Below are positions 46,401 to 57,199 of a DNA stretch of 64,000 bases, piece after piece. Position numbers and translations under genes: made by a program. Origin of the DNA: Marsupella aquatica (Eukaryota > Marchantiophyta); contig OZ316896.1 in NCBI GenBank assembly GCA_973895155.1, positions 16,616,001-16,680,000 on the forward strand. Direction: 5' to 3'. The number at the start of each line of letters is the position of its first letter. Position 1 is the stretch's first letter. The notes under the pieces were generated by a model. That model ran no database searches, was not told the DNA's origin, and saw nothing but the letters and a program-made list of their open reading frames with translations.

Positions 46401-49286
46401 CAACATCACAGAAGGAAGTCAGAAAGGCTGTCACGTACGAACATTATCAAATTCGCACCACAGTAAGAAGCCTTTACTTAAGCAATTTATACTGGCTGGT
46501 ACTGGCAGCAAGGCCAGATATCAGGCATTAACAGCCAATTGGTTCTTCTGAGCTAGCATATTGCATTTTCGCAAAAACCTGGTGTGCAAATGGGCCGCTC
46601 TACTTACAACTGTTTTGGAAAAGGGCTGGAAAGGAGCTTGAAAATCCCCTTGTATCGCCATCTCCAAAGCCCGAATCCAGCTTTTCATGTCCCCCATTGA
46701 CACGCGGGGACGACGACAACGGATTTGAATTTCTCAAGCCTGCAATGTTGTCGCTGGAACTATTCCAAGTATATGATGACAGGCTGGTTCTCCTCTCGGA
46801 ACCGACAGCCCATTGATCACCACTGCCCTTCCCTTGGTGATGCCTGGACCAGTCCTGGGTGCTTGAAGACCAATCACCATGAGATGGATTAGCTTGCTCG
46901 GACGGCCCATTGCCATGATTGTGCATTCCTCTACTTGATGACTCCATTGAGTGCAAGTCCTCTAAACCATACCCTGCGAGTACAAACAATTCCGCTCAGC
47001 AAGAACTCAAGGAACAACTGTGACATCGAATGAGTATTCATAGGTATTGAATCTGCTACTGTAAATGTAAAACCTGGTCTTTGGGATATGCTTGTATCGT
47101 GACCGATTTGGACTCTATATCGACCAAATTCCAAAAGAATTGAATATGGTCGACCTCAGAACTAACTCGTGCAAAAGCATCCACAATTGCAGATCACCAC
47201 ACTGACTATAAAATACAAAACATGTACCAATCACAAAACTCTGCAAGAGTTTATTGAGAGAAACTCTATGGTCTGACACTTTCACAGTATTGAGAAAGCC
47301 AGGAAACACGTTAAAATGGTCAGGATCTGTTCTCAAATTGGACTCTGGAGTACTATTTAAAACACTGAAGTCGGCTTGCCCCGGATCCACACAAATACTG
47401 CAGGAATGTAAACTAAAGTGCAACAGCTTGGGCAACAGCATCCATTTTTGAACCAGAGATCGACCAACATGGCCAGCACTTCTATCCAATGACCATAAGA
47501 TGTCCTCACCAGAAGACAATGATATGACCAACAACACCACAGGGCCGTCCATTCCCAAAGCCAAGAGGGTGGGCAACGTCTTCAAACCAGTAAGTAAAGC
47601 ATGCATTTGCTCACTCCTCGAGACCTTCGAAGTGCGAACGACACACCAACGACAACGAAAATATGCGACCTACCATATGAAGACGATAAAACTTGAGAAG
47701 CGGAAGTTGAATATCCGTCAAGATTCCCATTATTGCCCCCTTCACTTTCCCAAAACCCTACTCGTCTCTGTAATCACAGACCACAACCAGAAAAAATGAA
47801 AAACAGCAGCAGGCTAGCAAGTCACTGTGAAAGTAACATTATCACAGTTCTAGAGTCAATCTGGAGAGTGAGATCAAGCGTTGACCGGCAGCAGAGTCCC
47901 TGCAACACAATAAGATTGTGGAAGACTATATTCGATCTCCTTCGCAAGAGGAACCACAGCAGCTCAAAGCTCGTAAGAAAAGATGACGAATCTACCAATG
48001 CGCCTCCTTTTCAGCCTTCGCAAGCCCAGATTCCAATCCAGAAGTGAAACAGCTGAAGCTTTACTTCTTATCCACAGACTGCAGCGAGTCCCGGTAACGA
48101 AAACTTGCGTACAATAGTTGGCCCCACATATCGGGTCAGACTATCTGGCGGAAATTCCGAAGATATAAAGCTTCCCAATGACAACCTTGCCATGACGGTC
48201 CCGTCAAGTTGTGAGCGGAGCTACAACCAAATTTGTTTTCGACCAACCTCAGACCGCTTCTTTGTCTTCAGTCAGACAATCTTATGCATATCTGCTCGGT
48301 ATGGGCATCGAGTGAGGCCCACTTCTAGACGAAAAAGCAATTACTAGATACGTCAACAGCCAATCCGGACGTCATCCATGTCACGACAACGGACTGCGTT
48401 CGATCTCGAAGAAACTACGACGACGTCCGTCGGCCTAATACCAACTTAGTGCGAAGGAAAATGGTCCTTTGGTCGTGGCTTCGTTGTTCTGTCCAATTGC
48501 TGTTTCAATTCAACAAAGCGGTCGAGAAAGTCATCACGAGGAGGCTCCTGAAGCTTTCTACGGCCATTTGAAGTAAACCAAGCCGCTCGCGCCTTGGACG
48601 AAGAGGGACATCTAAGTCCTTTCATGGAAACTGGTTCTGAGATTGTCACACATGGACGCACCGCATACAAACAAGTATCCACCAAAAAGCATCCCAGGCA
48701 TTGGCTGGTGCTCTGAGAAAACGAGACTCCTTTGGAAACGGAGACCATTTTCACTTTTAGAAACAAGATCAAGCAAGCATACCCACAAATGCAACGCACG
48801 ACGCCCCCCTCCTCATACAATGCTGACTTCCTGTGCGAAACAACCATGTCGGCCGAACGATTGTGCCAGCCAACAGATCGTTCCAGTAAAACTTATGGAC
48901 CAGATCTGTACAGACTACCCAAACAAGAAGGCCCTACTAAGTCGCAGAACTTCAAGCAGGTATGTTCGAATCAACAAAAATCCACATCAGCGACGAAATT
49001 AAAGCGAACTTTAGGACACTGAGAGACAGAAATTCAGGATCCGACTGATCGCACCATGACCTAGGAAACCACTCTTCATACAAGATACCGAAAAAGTTGA
49101 TCTACATGAAAGTGTAAGTGGAGAAGGTGTAGGGAAGACCTCTGCAGGTAAGTACATGTTGTCGGTAAACAGAGGAGATGAAACAGAGGAACCATAGAAC
49201 GGGATAGAGGCTGCTTGAGCCTGCATCACTTTCAGCCCCCGTGACGAATCCATTATATTGCCACTGTTGTTATGCCCTTCCAACAT
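40401..49286 (-). CDS. AML: Mei2-like RNA-binding protein (AML family), three RRMs
   Basis: Minus-strand exons whose phases check: 46973-46608, 46254-45794, 45178-45020, 44389-44273, 44119-43968, 43606-43500, 43227-42757, 42550-41890, 41643-41559, 41418-41350, 41014-40835, 40586-40401 (stop). A first exon at 49286-49140 (SSPLFTDNMYLPAE) fits the AML N-terminus; one or more exons between 47.0 and 49.1 kb were not resolved. RRM1 (SRTLFVRNINSNVEDTELRA, RGFVMISYYDIRAARSAMRA) and RRM2 (GTLVVFNLDASVSNDDLRQI) are followed by the family segment LMQQLSQELEQEEN..ALSPLTNSPP. The C-terminal Mei2 RRM is intact: [76 protein letters not shown]. AML proteins bind RNA and act in meiosis and vegetative development in plants. 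No frame break is present, in contrast to neighbouring loci. Confidence 0.95.
40660..40694 (+). repeat. (AAACA)n microsatellite in the last AML intron
   Basis: About six units of AAACA run from 40660 to 40694, within the intron between the last two AML exons (40587-40834). Confidence 0.85.
45629..45688. repeat. Intronic hairpin, 24-bp stem and 12-base loop
   Basis: GTACTACTTAAAGAAGTGAT and four more bases at 45629-45652 pair with 45665-45688, with a single mismatch (AAAG against ATAG). It lies in the AML intron that splits RRM1 (45179-45793). The stem could be a tiny MITE or a transcribed hairpin. Confidence 0.85.
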
Positions 49287-50960
49287 CCTTCTCTGCAGTA
49301 AACTAGCCTGCCTTCCACCGCGACCCTAGTATGCACCGGAGTCCTAAGGAGCGCACAGATGTTGAACAATTGGCAGGGGAGTAAATAAGACAGAATGAAC
49401 CACACACGTTCCTCCGCACTGCCAGGACCGGAGCCCCGATCTGGAAGCCTCAGTACGTCACACCGAGAGTGAATCGCCGTCCGGGGGAGCACCTCCCAAA
49501 TGCTCATGAGGAAGGGGAACAATAGAACACCGTCCGTCCTTTCCTTCTTTCCTCCTTCCTCCTCCTCCTCCTGCCAAACCCCCTCCACAGCAGCACCACA
49601 CCCCCCACTCGCTGGGGATGGAGAGTGCTTGCTGCTGCCGCAGAACTCGCCTGAATGCGTAACTCCACCAAACTCAAACACCACCTTCTGCACACCACCC
49701 GTGAAATCGAAATCCAACAATTATCCTACCGCTCGTCCCCAAATCGCCCTCGCCATCGCTCCAGACATGCCTCGTCTGTCTATCCGCCCGTTCGTCCGTC
49801 CGTCCTTCTGCCCCAGTGGCCCCCTGCTTGCCTGCCTCCGCTCGCTCGCACGCACGCACTCTCGCCCGTGACTCCTTCCTTCCTTCTCTCCGCTCCCCGC
49901 CCCGCAGGAAATGAGCAACTCTCCCTACCAACGCCTGGGAGGAGGAAAAAGGTGTGTGGCAGACGGGACCGAAAAAGCGGGGAAAAGTTGGAAGGCAACA
50001 AAAACGCCCAACAACCAGGCACTGGAATCGGAGGACGCAACCCCAACAAGCCTTCCCTCCCTCCCTTCCTTCCGCACCCTCGCTACCGCCCTGCAAGCAA
50101 CCGAGAAACGCAACGAAACGCAACGCAACGCAACGCAACGCACACAGACAAGCACGAATGCAGGCACGCAGGGAGGCAGGGATGAAGGACGAGACGAGGA
50201 AGGCGAAGACGACGACGGTAAAGAATCACGGACGATCAACGCATAATCCCGCAGCACCGAAGTCGAGAGAGAGCCAGGCCGGTCGTCAATTAGCACGTCC
50301 ACAGACACCACACCATCATCACACCCAGAGAGGTGACAAACAGGGAAACACACGAACAAATGACGAAACAAGATGATGCCACCACCGCCAGCTTTTGGCT
50401 TCCTCCAATCAAGCAATCAACCAAGCAATCAATCACTCACTCCCTCACTCACTCAATCACTCAACCCAACCCCAACCCCAACCCAACCAAAGCGCTCCGC
50501 TGATCCGCTGATCCGCACCCCCTCCTCCTCCTCCTCCTCTCTTTCCGTGCCATGCTTCGGTTGGTTGCTTTCCTTGCTCATCCGCTCTGGTCGTCGTCGA
50601 CGACATTGCATTGTAGTAGTCGTCGCATCCACCACCATAGCAACCCCGCCACGCCACGCCACGCCACGCTCAGCCCAGCCCAGCCCAGCCCAGCCCAAGC
50701 CAAAGCCGAATCAATAATCAATCCCATCCAAGCGATGAACCCCTCTCTCTCTCTCTCTCTCTCTCTCCACCACTCCACCACTGTAGCGCGGAACGAACGA
50801 AGGAAGACGGGAGGAGAGAGGCTGGTGGCGTGACCGCACGCACACCCCCCAATCCTCGCCTTTCTTCAACTCGCCCCTTCCCCCCGCTTCATTCCCGTGT
50901 GCCTAGTATAATAATAGTCGGAACAACAAACAAGTGAACAACAAACAAGTGAACAACAAC
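49287..50960. promoter_or_regulatory. Simple-sequence-rich putative promoter/leader of the AML gene
   Basis: Upstream of the first AML ATG the minus strand carries many short tandem runs: (CTC)n near 49558-49572, (CGTC)n near 49785-49805, (GCAAC)n at about 50107-50140, (CAACCC) near 50465-50488, (CTC)n at 50521-50539, (GCCAC)n at 50648-50670, (AGCCC)n at 50672-50697 and (CT)n at 50742-50767, which is (GA)n on the transcribed strand. GA-rich tracts are common near plant transcription starts. Open frames on both strands are by-products of the repeats. No start site can be fixed by eye. Confidence 0.5.
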
Positions 50961-51125
50961 AATGGCAGCAACAACACGAAACAAGTCCAGGCTCAGCTCC
51001 TCGACCTCGCTTTCCGGCCACATGACGGACGGAAATCCCTCGGACGAATAACACGAAATAAGCTCGGCCTCAGCTCGTTTTCCGGCGACATGACGGACAG
51101 AAATTACTCCTTCGCGGCCGCGGAA
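50926..51125 (+). repeat. Tandem duplications: 16-bp and 77-bp units
   Basis: GAACAACAAACAAGT is repeated at 50926-50955. A 77-bp unit starting AACACGAAA.AAG at 50973 recurs from 50050+1000, that is 51050, with about 80 percent identity and including TTTCCGGC.ACATGACGGAC. A further partial copy of GAATCCCTCGGACG appears at 51121. Confidence 0.7.
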
Positions 51126-51721
51126 TCCCTCGGACGGACCTGCAGACGAGGATCAGTCGCCGCAAAGCTGAACGGGCGGCTTCCACTAACTACGGTTACA
51201 CTAGGGGAATGGATTATTCGCCGCAAAGTCAGGACGGGAGACGCTGCCAAGGGACGGAGTGACGGGGACGGGCTTGGGGAAGCCGCAAAGTCTCATGGGA
51301 CGAAGATGTGTCCCACTCCAGTCCCACTCCAGTACCAATTACACGGGAGCATTTATTAGCGGTGTCGGGATTATTTTCCATTGGTCTAGCAATGTCCGTG
51401 TTTATTTGAAGTTTTGCTTTAGATGCCATAAACTGGAATCAATCCAAACCTTTGAACTCATATGACTATGAGATCCCAAAGTGCTCCTTGGACCAGGCGG
51501 TGACCAAAGCTCTGTGGTGGATATTGTGATAGTCATTATCACAACTTAAAAAACCCAAGCCTAATGACAGGCTTATCAGGGCAGCCCCCTTGAGTGATTG
51601 TTGCCATTTTGGGATGGCCTGTTCAAAGGGTCTGACAGAATACCCATCCCAAAGCAAACACCAACTATTGTATATTAGTGTTCTCATTAATAAAGGCTAA
51701 AGTGCACCCCAACAACAACTA

Positions 51722-52171
51722 ATGTTCAGACCCATTAATATATTCTACACCCTGGAGACATTTCAGGTCTTCAGATTTGTTACTCTGGCCAAGGTTTTTG
51801 TTTGGAGCATACTTGCTCAAGGACTTCTTACAGGTTCTCAGGCCCTTAGGAGTGGAAAGTCTGACAGTTGTTGCCATATCTGCCAGGGAATACTCAAGAC
51901 CATTCCCCATCTTCTCTGTGATTGTTTCCATGCCAAGTACTGCTGGAGGACAGCTTGTGATTGGCGCATTGGGGGCAAGATTGAACCTCATTTCAAGCTA
52001 GTTGGTACCGCTCAACCTTTGAAGATCAGGACACAACCAGATATATTTCTAGTTTACCAAGTACTGTGGAGTATACAGTTGGCACAGAAAGGGCAGGTCT
52101 TTGATCTAACCAAGCGCAGTCTCTTTAATCAACGATCAACTTTGTCTGGAAATTTTGATCATCTACTTTAG
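51722..52171 (+). mobile_element. LINE reverse-transcriptase C-terminal (zf-RVT) fragment
   Basis: The 149-codon frame contains AKVFVWSILAQGLLTGSQAL, then CCHICQGILKTIPHLLCDCF, then HAKYCW. This is the zf-RVT pattern found at the C-terminus of plant non-LTR retrotransposon reverse transcriptases (KxFxW..L, CxxC...E/KTxxHLxxxCxxAxxxW). The polymerase motifs are absent, so it is a 5'-truncated copy. It lies about 0.9 kb outside the left end of the 8-kb element. A 166-codon minus frame at 52219-52719 (MANKTLEFFKTSN) may belong to another retroelement piece, but has no domain that I recognise. Confidence 0.7.
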
Positions 52172-53066
52172 CTGTTGTTGAGGCAAGCACCCCTCTCAGG
52201 AACAAGCGCACAAGACTTCTATGAACGGGAAAAAATGCTACTATAGCTTCTGAGAACCCCACTATTATTGTGACAAGGTCCTTGAACACTCCCTTTCTGA
52301 ATATTGGTTGCCTTATCTTGGAGAGAAACAGACACTACTGAAGTTGCTTTTGGCCCAATACTCTTAGAAGGATCTAAGAATAAATGTATACTGTCACTTA
52401 ATGTTTCTATGTTCTTGTTTTGAAAGGTCTCCTGCTTGACTGACCTGATCACACACCTTTTCACTACTGTAGATACTATTGGACTCTCTGGATGATGGGA
52501 CAGCCCCTGTGGAGGACCATGTTGGTTGGTCTGGTCTGAGAGTATGTAATGGTGGCATGAACACCTTTGATGTTGTTGAAGCGGGTCAAAATGTGTTGGC
52601 CTTTTTGCCTTGAAAGGTCCTGATATGCCTCTCTTGGCCTGCTGGTTTCCCCCATCCCGGTAAGCAGAGTACCATTGCGAGTTGCTTGTTTTGAAAAATT
52701 CTAGGGTTTTGTTTGCCATTCCCCAAGTAAATCATTTCTAAGGTGTCAGGATTTTTTTGAAGTGCACAAAAAGCCCAAACCATTTGCCAACCATACTTAA
52801 ACTTATCTAGGCCACCCTAAAGCCTACTTATTCAACTCGATTGCCTTTCAAAACACATGGATTTGAGAAATAAGAACCTAGTGTGATCCAAAATATTCTT
52901 TTGACACTTGTTCAACAAAATATTATTTTTATATATTTTATAAAGTAAAATTGGTCATGTAGATGTATTGTAGAATATTCTCAATATAAAATTGAGATGT
53001 ATTAATTACTTCAGGATCATTTGTACTTGTCTGGAAAAGTCCACCAAATAACCTCCAAGTGAACAA

Positions 53067-53098
53067 AACAAGAAGCCTTAAGGGATGAGTCCAAAGCC
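53067..53098 (+). repeat. Left terminal inverted repeat (candidate)
   Basis: AACAAGAAGCCTTAAGGGAT and 12 more bases; pairs with 61121-61152 at 27/32 positions. Fifteen consecutive matches between two arbitrary windows of about 600 bp are unlikely by chance. Confidence 0.6.
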
Positions 53099-53387
53099 TT
53101 ATTTCTCTTTTCAAAATCTTCATGATATTAAAAAGTGTATACCAAAAAACCACCAAAAAATGGTATGTATTTTCCAAACTAGACTCAAGAGAATTTTACC
53201 ACCAAAATCTAAGCATATCTTATATGATATTCTCACAATTGTATAAACCTTGAAATATGCACTTTATAAAAGTAATCAAAATCAAACTCATCGATCAGAG
53301 TTTAAGTCAAACTCAAAGTTTTACAAAATATAACCCAACTTAAGCCCAAGTGGTTTCAAATGCTACGAGTCCCTCTATTTATCTAGT

Positions 53388-56300
53388 CTAATCCAAAGGG
53401 ACCGCTTCCCCTTCCCCGGTTCCGGAAGTCCCTGTCGTCAATTCTGGAACAATTGTGGCATCGTCAACCACGCTATCCTCTCCGGCCTGAGGAATGTCTT
53501 CCTCACTCTCCTCATCCATCTCCCCCTGTCCGTCTTCCTCTTCAATGTTATCTGCAAGGTTAAGAATCCTCCCTTTCAACACACTGCTCTGTCGCTCGTC
53601 AATCTCAATGGCAACGCAATGTCTCCCCATGGCCAAGGAGGAGGTTGTCCCAGTCCCTGATCCTGAACAAATATCCAAAACCCAGTCTCCAACCTGACTA
53701 AAATGACTCACTTCCCAATCTAACAATGCACGTGGTTTCTGATAAACATTCACTGCCTTGTTATCCCCGTTGTGTTTCAGCTTCTTAGTCACAGCTGCGC
53801 ATACAACCACATTGTTCCTTGATTCATTTGTGTCAAAATTGAAGTGCTCCAATGACCGTTTACCATCCTGGCTGTGAAAGCCAATTGTAAAGCACTCAAA
53901 GTTGCTGTTCAATCTTGGTCCACCAGCATTCTTCACATTATCCTTAACCCTGAAAAGTCACAAAAAGTCAAGGAGTTATTTAAACTGAGAAACATGGTTC
54001 ATGAAATCATGAATAACTAATAGTTGTTTTTTTCAAAAACAAATATTTCTTACCACACACAATTCTGGAACCCTCCATTACACTCCGCTTTCAAAACGGT
54101 CTTGATGGCCTCATATTGGTCAAGGCTGTGGTGAATGATAATACGCCACAACTTTGCAGTAGTAGCCACCTTGAACGATTGGACCATTTTTGTGATCTCC
54201 TCAGTTCCCCATCCAATAGTGTCTTCATGAAGACATCCAGGCAATGCAAACCTATAGGGAATATCCACTAAAGCTAATGTGTAAGCCCGACCCAGAACCA
54301 CCTCATGTAATCGCTGAGCATCATGAGTAAAAATATCATAGTGCACATCACCAAACTCTGGATGCTCAAACGAATTTGGATGAAGTTCCCCCTCTTGGGT
54401 TTGCCGACTAGAAGTCTTCATGGATAGCCAATTTTGGGCTTGCACAATATGCGCATTGAATTTGTCCGGGAATGACTTGAGATCTTTGCCTTCCTCATCT
54501 CCCTTCTTTTTCCGGGAGGTGGTATCTTTCTACAAAAAGGAACTGTAGAATTAGAAACAAGGATTCCAAATATTAAATGAATTCAAACAATCATTCGAAG
54601 AAAGGTGACAGAATCTTACCCATGTCTGGAAAACAGGTACGAAATTCTTAAGCACATTGTCTGTGCAATGCTCAGGGTACTTGGTTTTACAACCTGACCA
54701 ACTCTCCTCGTGTAGACACGTGAGGAAGGCCTTCTGCACCTGCATCTGAAATTTGTGTCGAGTAAATTCGTGACCCATTTCCTGTAAAGAGAGTTCTTTA
54801 GTAAGAACTCTCTGTAACACTGGGCAAATCATATCAGGATCTTTCAAGGCCTGCATGTGTCTCCACTCTGTTAATTTCATGTCCTCATAAGGCAATTTGG
54901 CATCTCCAGACTTAGAGACTTTCTTCTTGCCTTTGTCTCCTTTTTGACCTTTGATCTCACACATCTCCCACTTGTCACAAATCTGCCTCACAAATGACCA
55001 CACAGGATCTTGTCGGAATGCCAACTGAAATAGGTTATCATTGGCATTAAGAACCTCAGCATCCTTTCGTACACCCCAATCCTTGAGATTGATTTCAGTA
55101 GCACACTCTTTCTTGAAATCCTGGTTGGACGACAATCCATTCTCAACAAATCTCATGTGAATATAATTTACTCTCTGGATTGTCGTCATCTGTTGTCGAA
55201 ATTCAGAATCAATATTGTGACTCCACGCAAGGTTTCTTGCCTCTTGCACACTCAATCCCGCAAATATCCAAGATTGCACTCTCCGAAATGCCTTGTTGTT
55301 AGGGAACTGAAGAGCAAGGTCTGCTTTGGCACAGGCTGAATGGTTGCCCCCAATCACATAATAATGGTAATCAGCTTTCCTTGAAAAATCAAAGTCTTGC
55401 CTAGTAGCACACTCCTTCGGATCCACCAAGAGGACAAACGGAGCTGCAAGTGGACTGGCACCTACAGTCTTCATCCGCAAGGTCAATTGGGTCAAGAAAT
55501 ATGGTTGGATGTGTCGGACCTGGTAAATGGGCAAGCCCACAGCCTTCTCTCTCACTGGAGGGTAAAGTTGACCAATGTCAACGGTCACGGTCTCCTCTTG
55601 AACACCACATCTTCCCAGAATCTCCTCCTGGTACAATACCCGTGCATCCATTGACATTGATTGAGCCTTTTGCTCCAAATGCGTTGGAATTTTCTCCAAA
55701 GTCTTCTTTTTTGACTTTGTAGCACTGGGCTCGGTAGGCTCAGGAGTCATAGCAGGTCGCTTCTTTGAAGAAATGCGAGTTCCAGTCGTACCTTGTGCCG
55801 ACCCACCAGTCAAAGCCGTTCCCTGGGATGATCTGCCAACTTGAGATCCCCCTCCAGATGCTGCTGCTTCCCGGGAGGTTGTAGGCGCTACCACGGTCAA
55901 AATATCATTGGGTAAAATGCTAGGCCTCGATCCAGAAGGAACACCGGAAGCCCCAGATTTGGGTGGACGACTTACTCCCTTCTCTGCCGACCTTCTCCGG
56001 AGAATCTCTCTTGATTTTTGGATTGCACTCTTTAAAGTGCTAGCGTGAAATTCAAACACAAAACCGGAAATCTTTCCCGCGACGTCGTGGTAACGTTCCT
56101 CACTCGAAAGAGACTTGACAGTCTCAATGATGCTATCGATGTCCTCATCGAGATAGCAGGTGGCAGCCGTTCCAGAAAACCTCTCCACATCCACGACAAT
56201 CAAAGTTGAAGTTTCCTTCGTTGTGATCAACATGTTCACAACTTCGTCGCCCCGTCGAAATACATCGATGCGGCCGTAATTTACCCACCCTAATGCCCCC

Positions 56301-56443
56301 GATGGAAGCCCCTCAAATACACACAGCATTAGGAAGGGCTTCTTCCATGTTTCTGTCCCTAAGGAAATCGTCCAGGATGAGTTGTGGAAGTCTGTCAAAG
56401 GATGGCGCGAAAAGATGTCATCCACCAGCTCTTCCTGCGACAT
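53388..56443 (-). CDS. ParB/Srx-like domain fused to beta-type (N4C/N6A) DNA methyltransferase, 953 aa
   Basis: Three exons join exactly: 56443-54620, 54529-54054, 53949-53388, giving 953 residues. Residues 1-150 are an unassigned folded part, followed by a low-complexity linker (150-250). Around 285-430 lies a ParB/sulfiredoxin-like unit: APFVLLVDP, then YYVIGGNHSACAKADLAL with the family's GxH loop (Gly366-Asn367-His368). The C-terminal third is an amino-methyltransferase of the permuted beta order: catalytic motif IV appears first, ALVDIPY at 694-700, with Ile in place of the usual first Pro of DPPY, and the SAM-binding motif I appears later, LDICSGSGTGTTSSLAMGRH at 858-877, followed by CVAIEIDE. 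Such enzymes methylate cytosine N4 or adenine N6 in DNA, and bacterial ParB-methyltransferase fusions are known. The C-terminus is an acidic tail. The reading frame is intact. It is divergent from the transposase-like gene across 0.75 kb. Function as an active enzyme is inference. Confidence 0.85.
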
Positions 56444-57199
56444 TGTTATGTTTTTGCCTGATCTTCAAACCTGAGAACATACCACAAAATCAGTCCACTT
56501 CAACCCCAACCTGCGAGACAAAGTGCCACAGAACCAAGGAATGTGCCAACAAATGGCTACTAAAACCGTGTCCTTACGGATCTAACAATGCTCTCGGCCA
56601 CCCCAGGACTCCTATCATGAATTCATGAAGGGAGTCTCCCTCTCGCTCCGACCTTCTTTGCTTGTACACCTCGGTGATGCAGAAGGGTATTTAAAATAGG
56701 GTTCGGAGGGGGGTGACGTGAAGAAATCACCCAGGGCCTAAATTACTACCTAAAACAGGGTCGAAATGAAGTGCGACCGCGACAACTCGCGACACGTCGC
56801 CGATGAGTGCTGAAAATGGCACGAAATTGGACAACGAGATTGTTTTTCACTCTTTTACAAAGGAAATCCAAATGACATTGAGTGAAAATGAATGGGCTGC
56901 CCCGTGTTCCTTGGTTATACATACTAATCACGGATCAGGCGCGACTTAGTAAAATTAACCCAGAATCATGATAAATCAATGTTTTTGGGCCAATTATTCA
57001 TGAATATTTCGGGGTATTAACGGGAAAAAGCTTGCAAATTTCATGAATATTTGATATTTTTGAAGTTAAAAAGTCCCAACAATCCGTGAAAAACTATAAA
57101 TAGGCTCGTTTATTCATGACTCTTGGTCATTATTTTGAGAAGATTTGTTAGATTTTACTGATTTTCTGAGTTTCTTGTCAATTTGCACTAGTTTTTCCA
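56444..57199. promoter_or_regulatory. Shared divergent promoter region of the element
   Basis: This region separates the ATG of the methyltransferase (56443, minus) from the first plus-strand ATG (57200). It contains a 14-bp perfect palindrome, TCATGAATTCATGA, at 56615-56628, and further half sites TTCATGAATATTT near 56997 and 57034 and ATTCATGA near 57112. ACTATAAATAGG at about 57093-57104 is a good TATA box for the plus gene, placed 100 bp before its ATG. The palindrome and half sites could be protein-binding or methylation sites. Confidence 0.55.

Noticed and set aside
49655-50717. Several 110-180 codon frames on both strands
   Set aside because: Created by microsatellites (runs of P, S, T or R, G); composition explains them.
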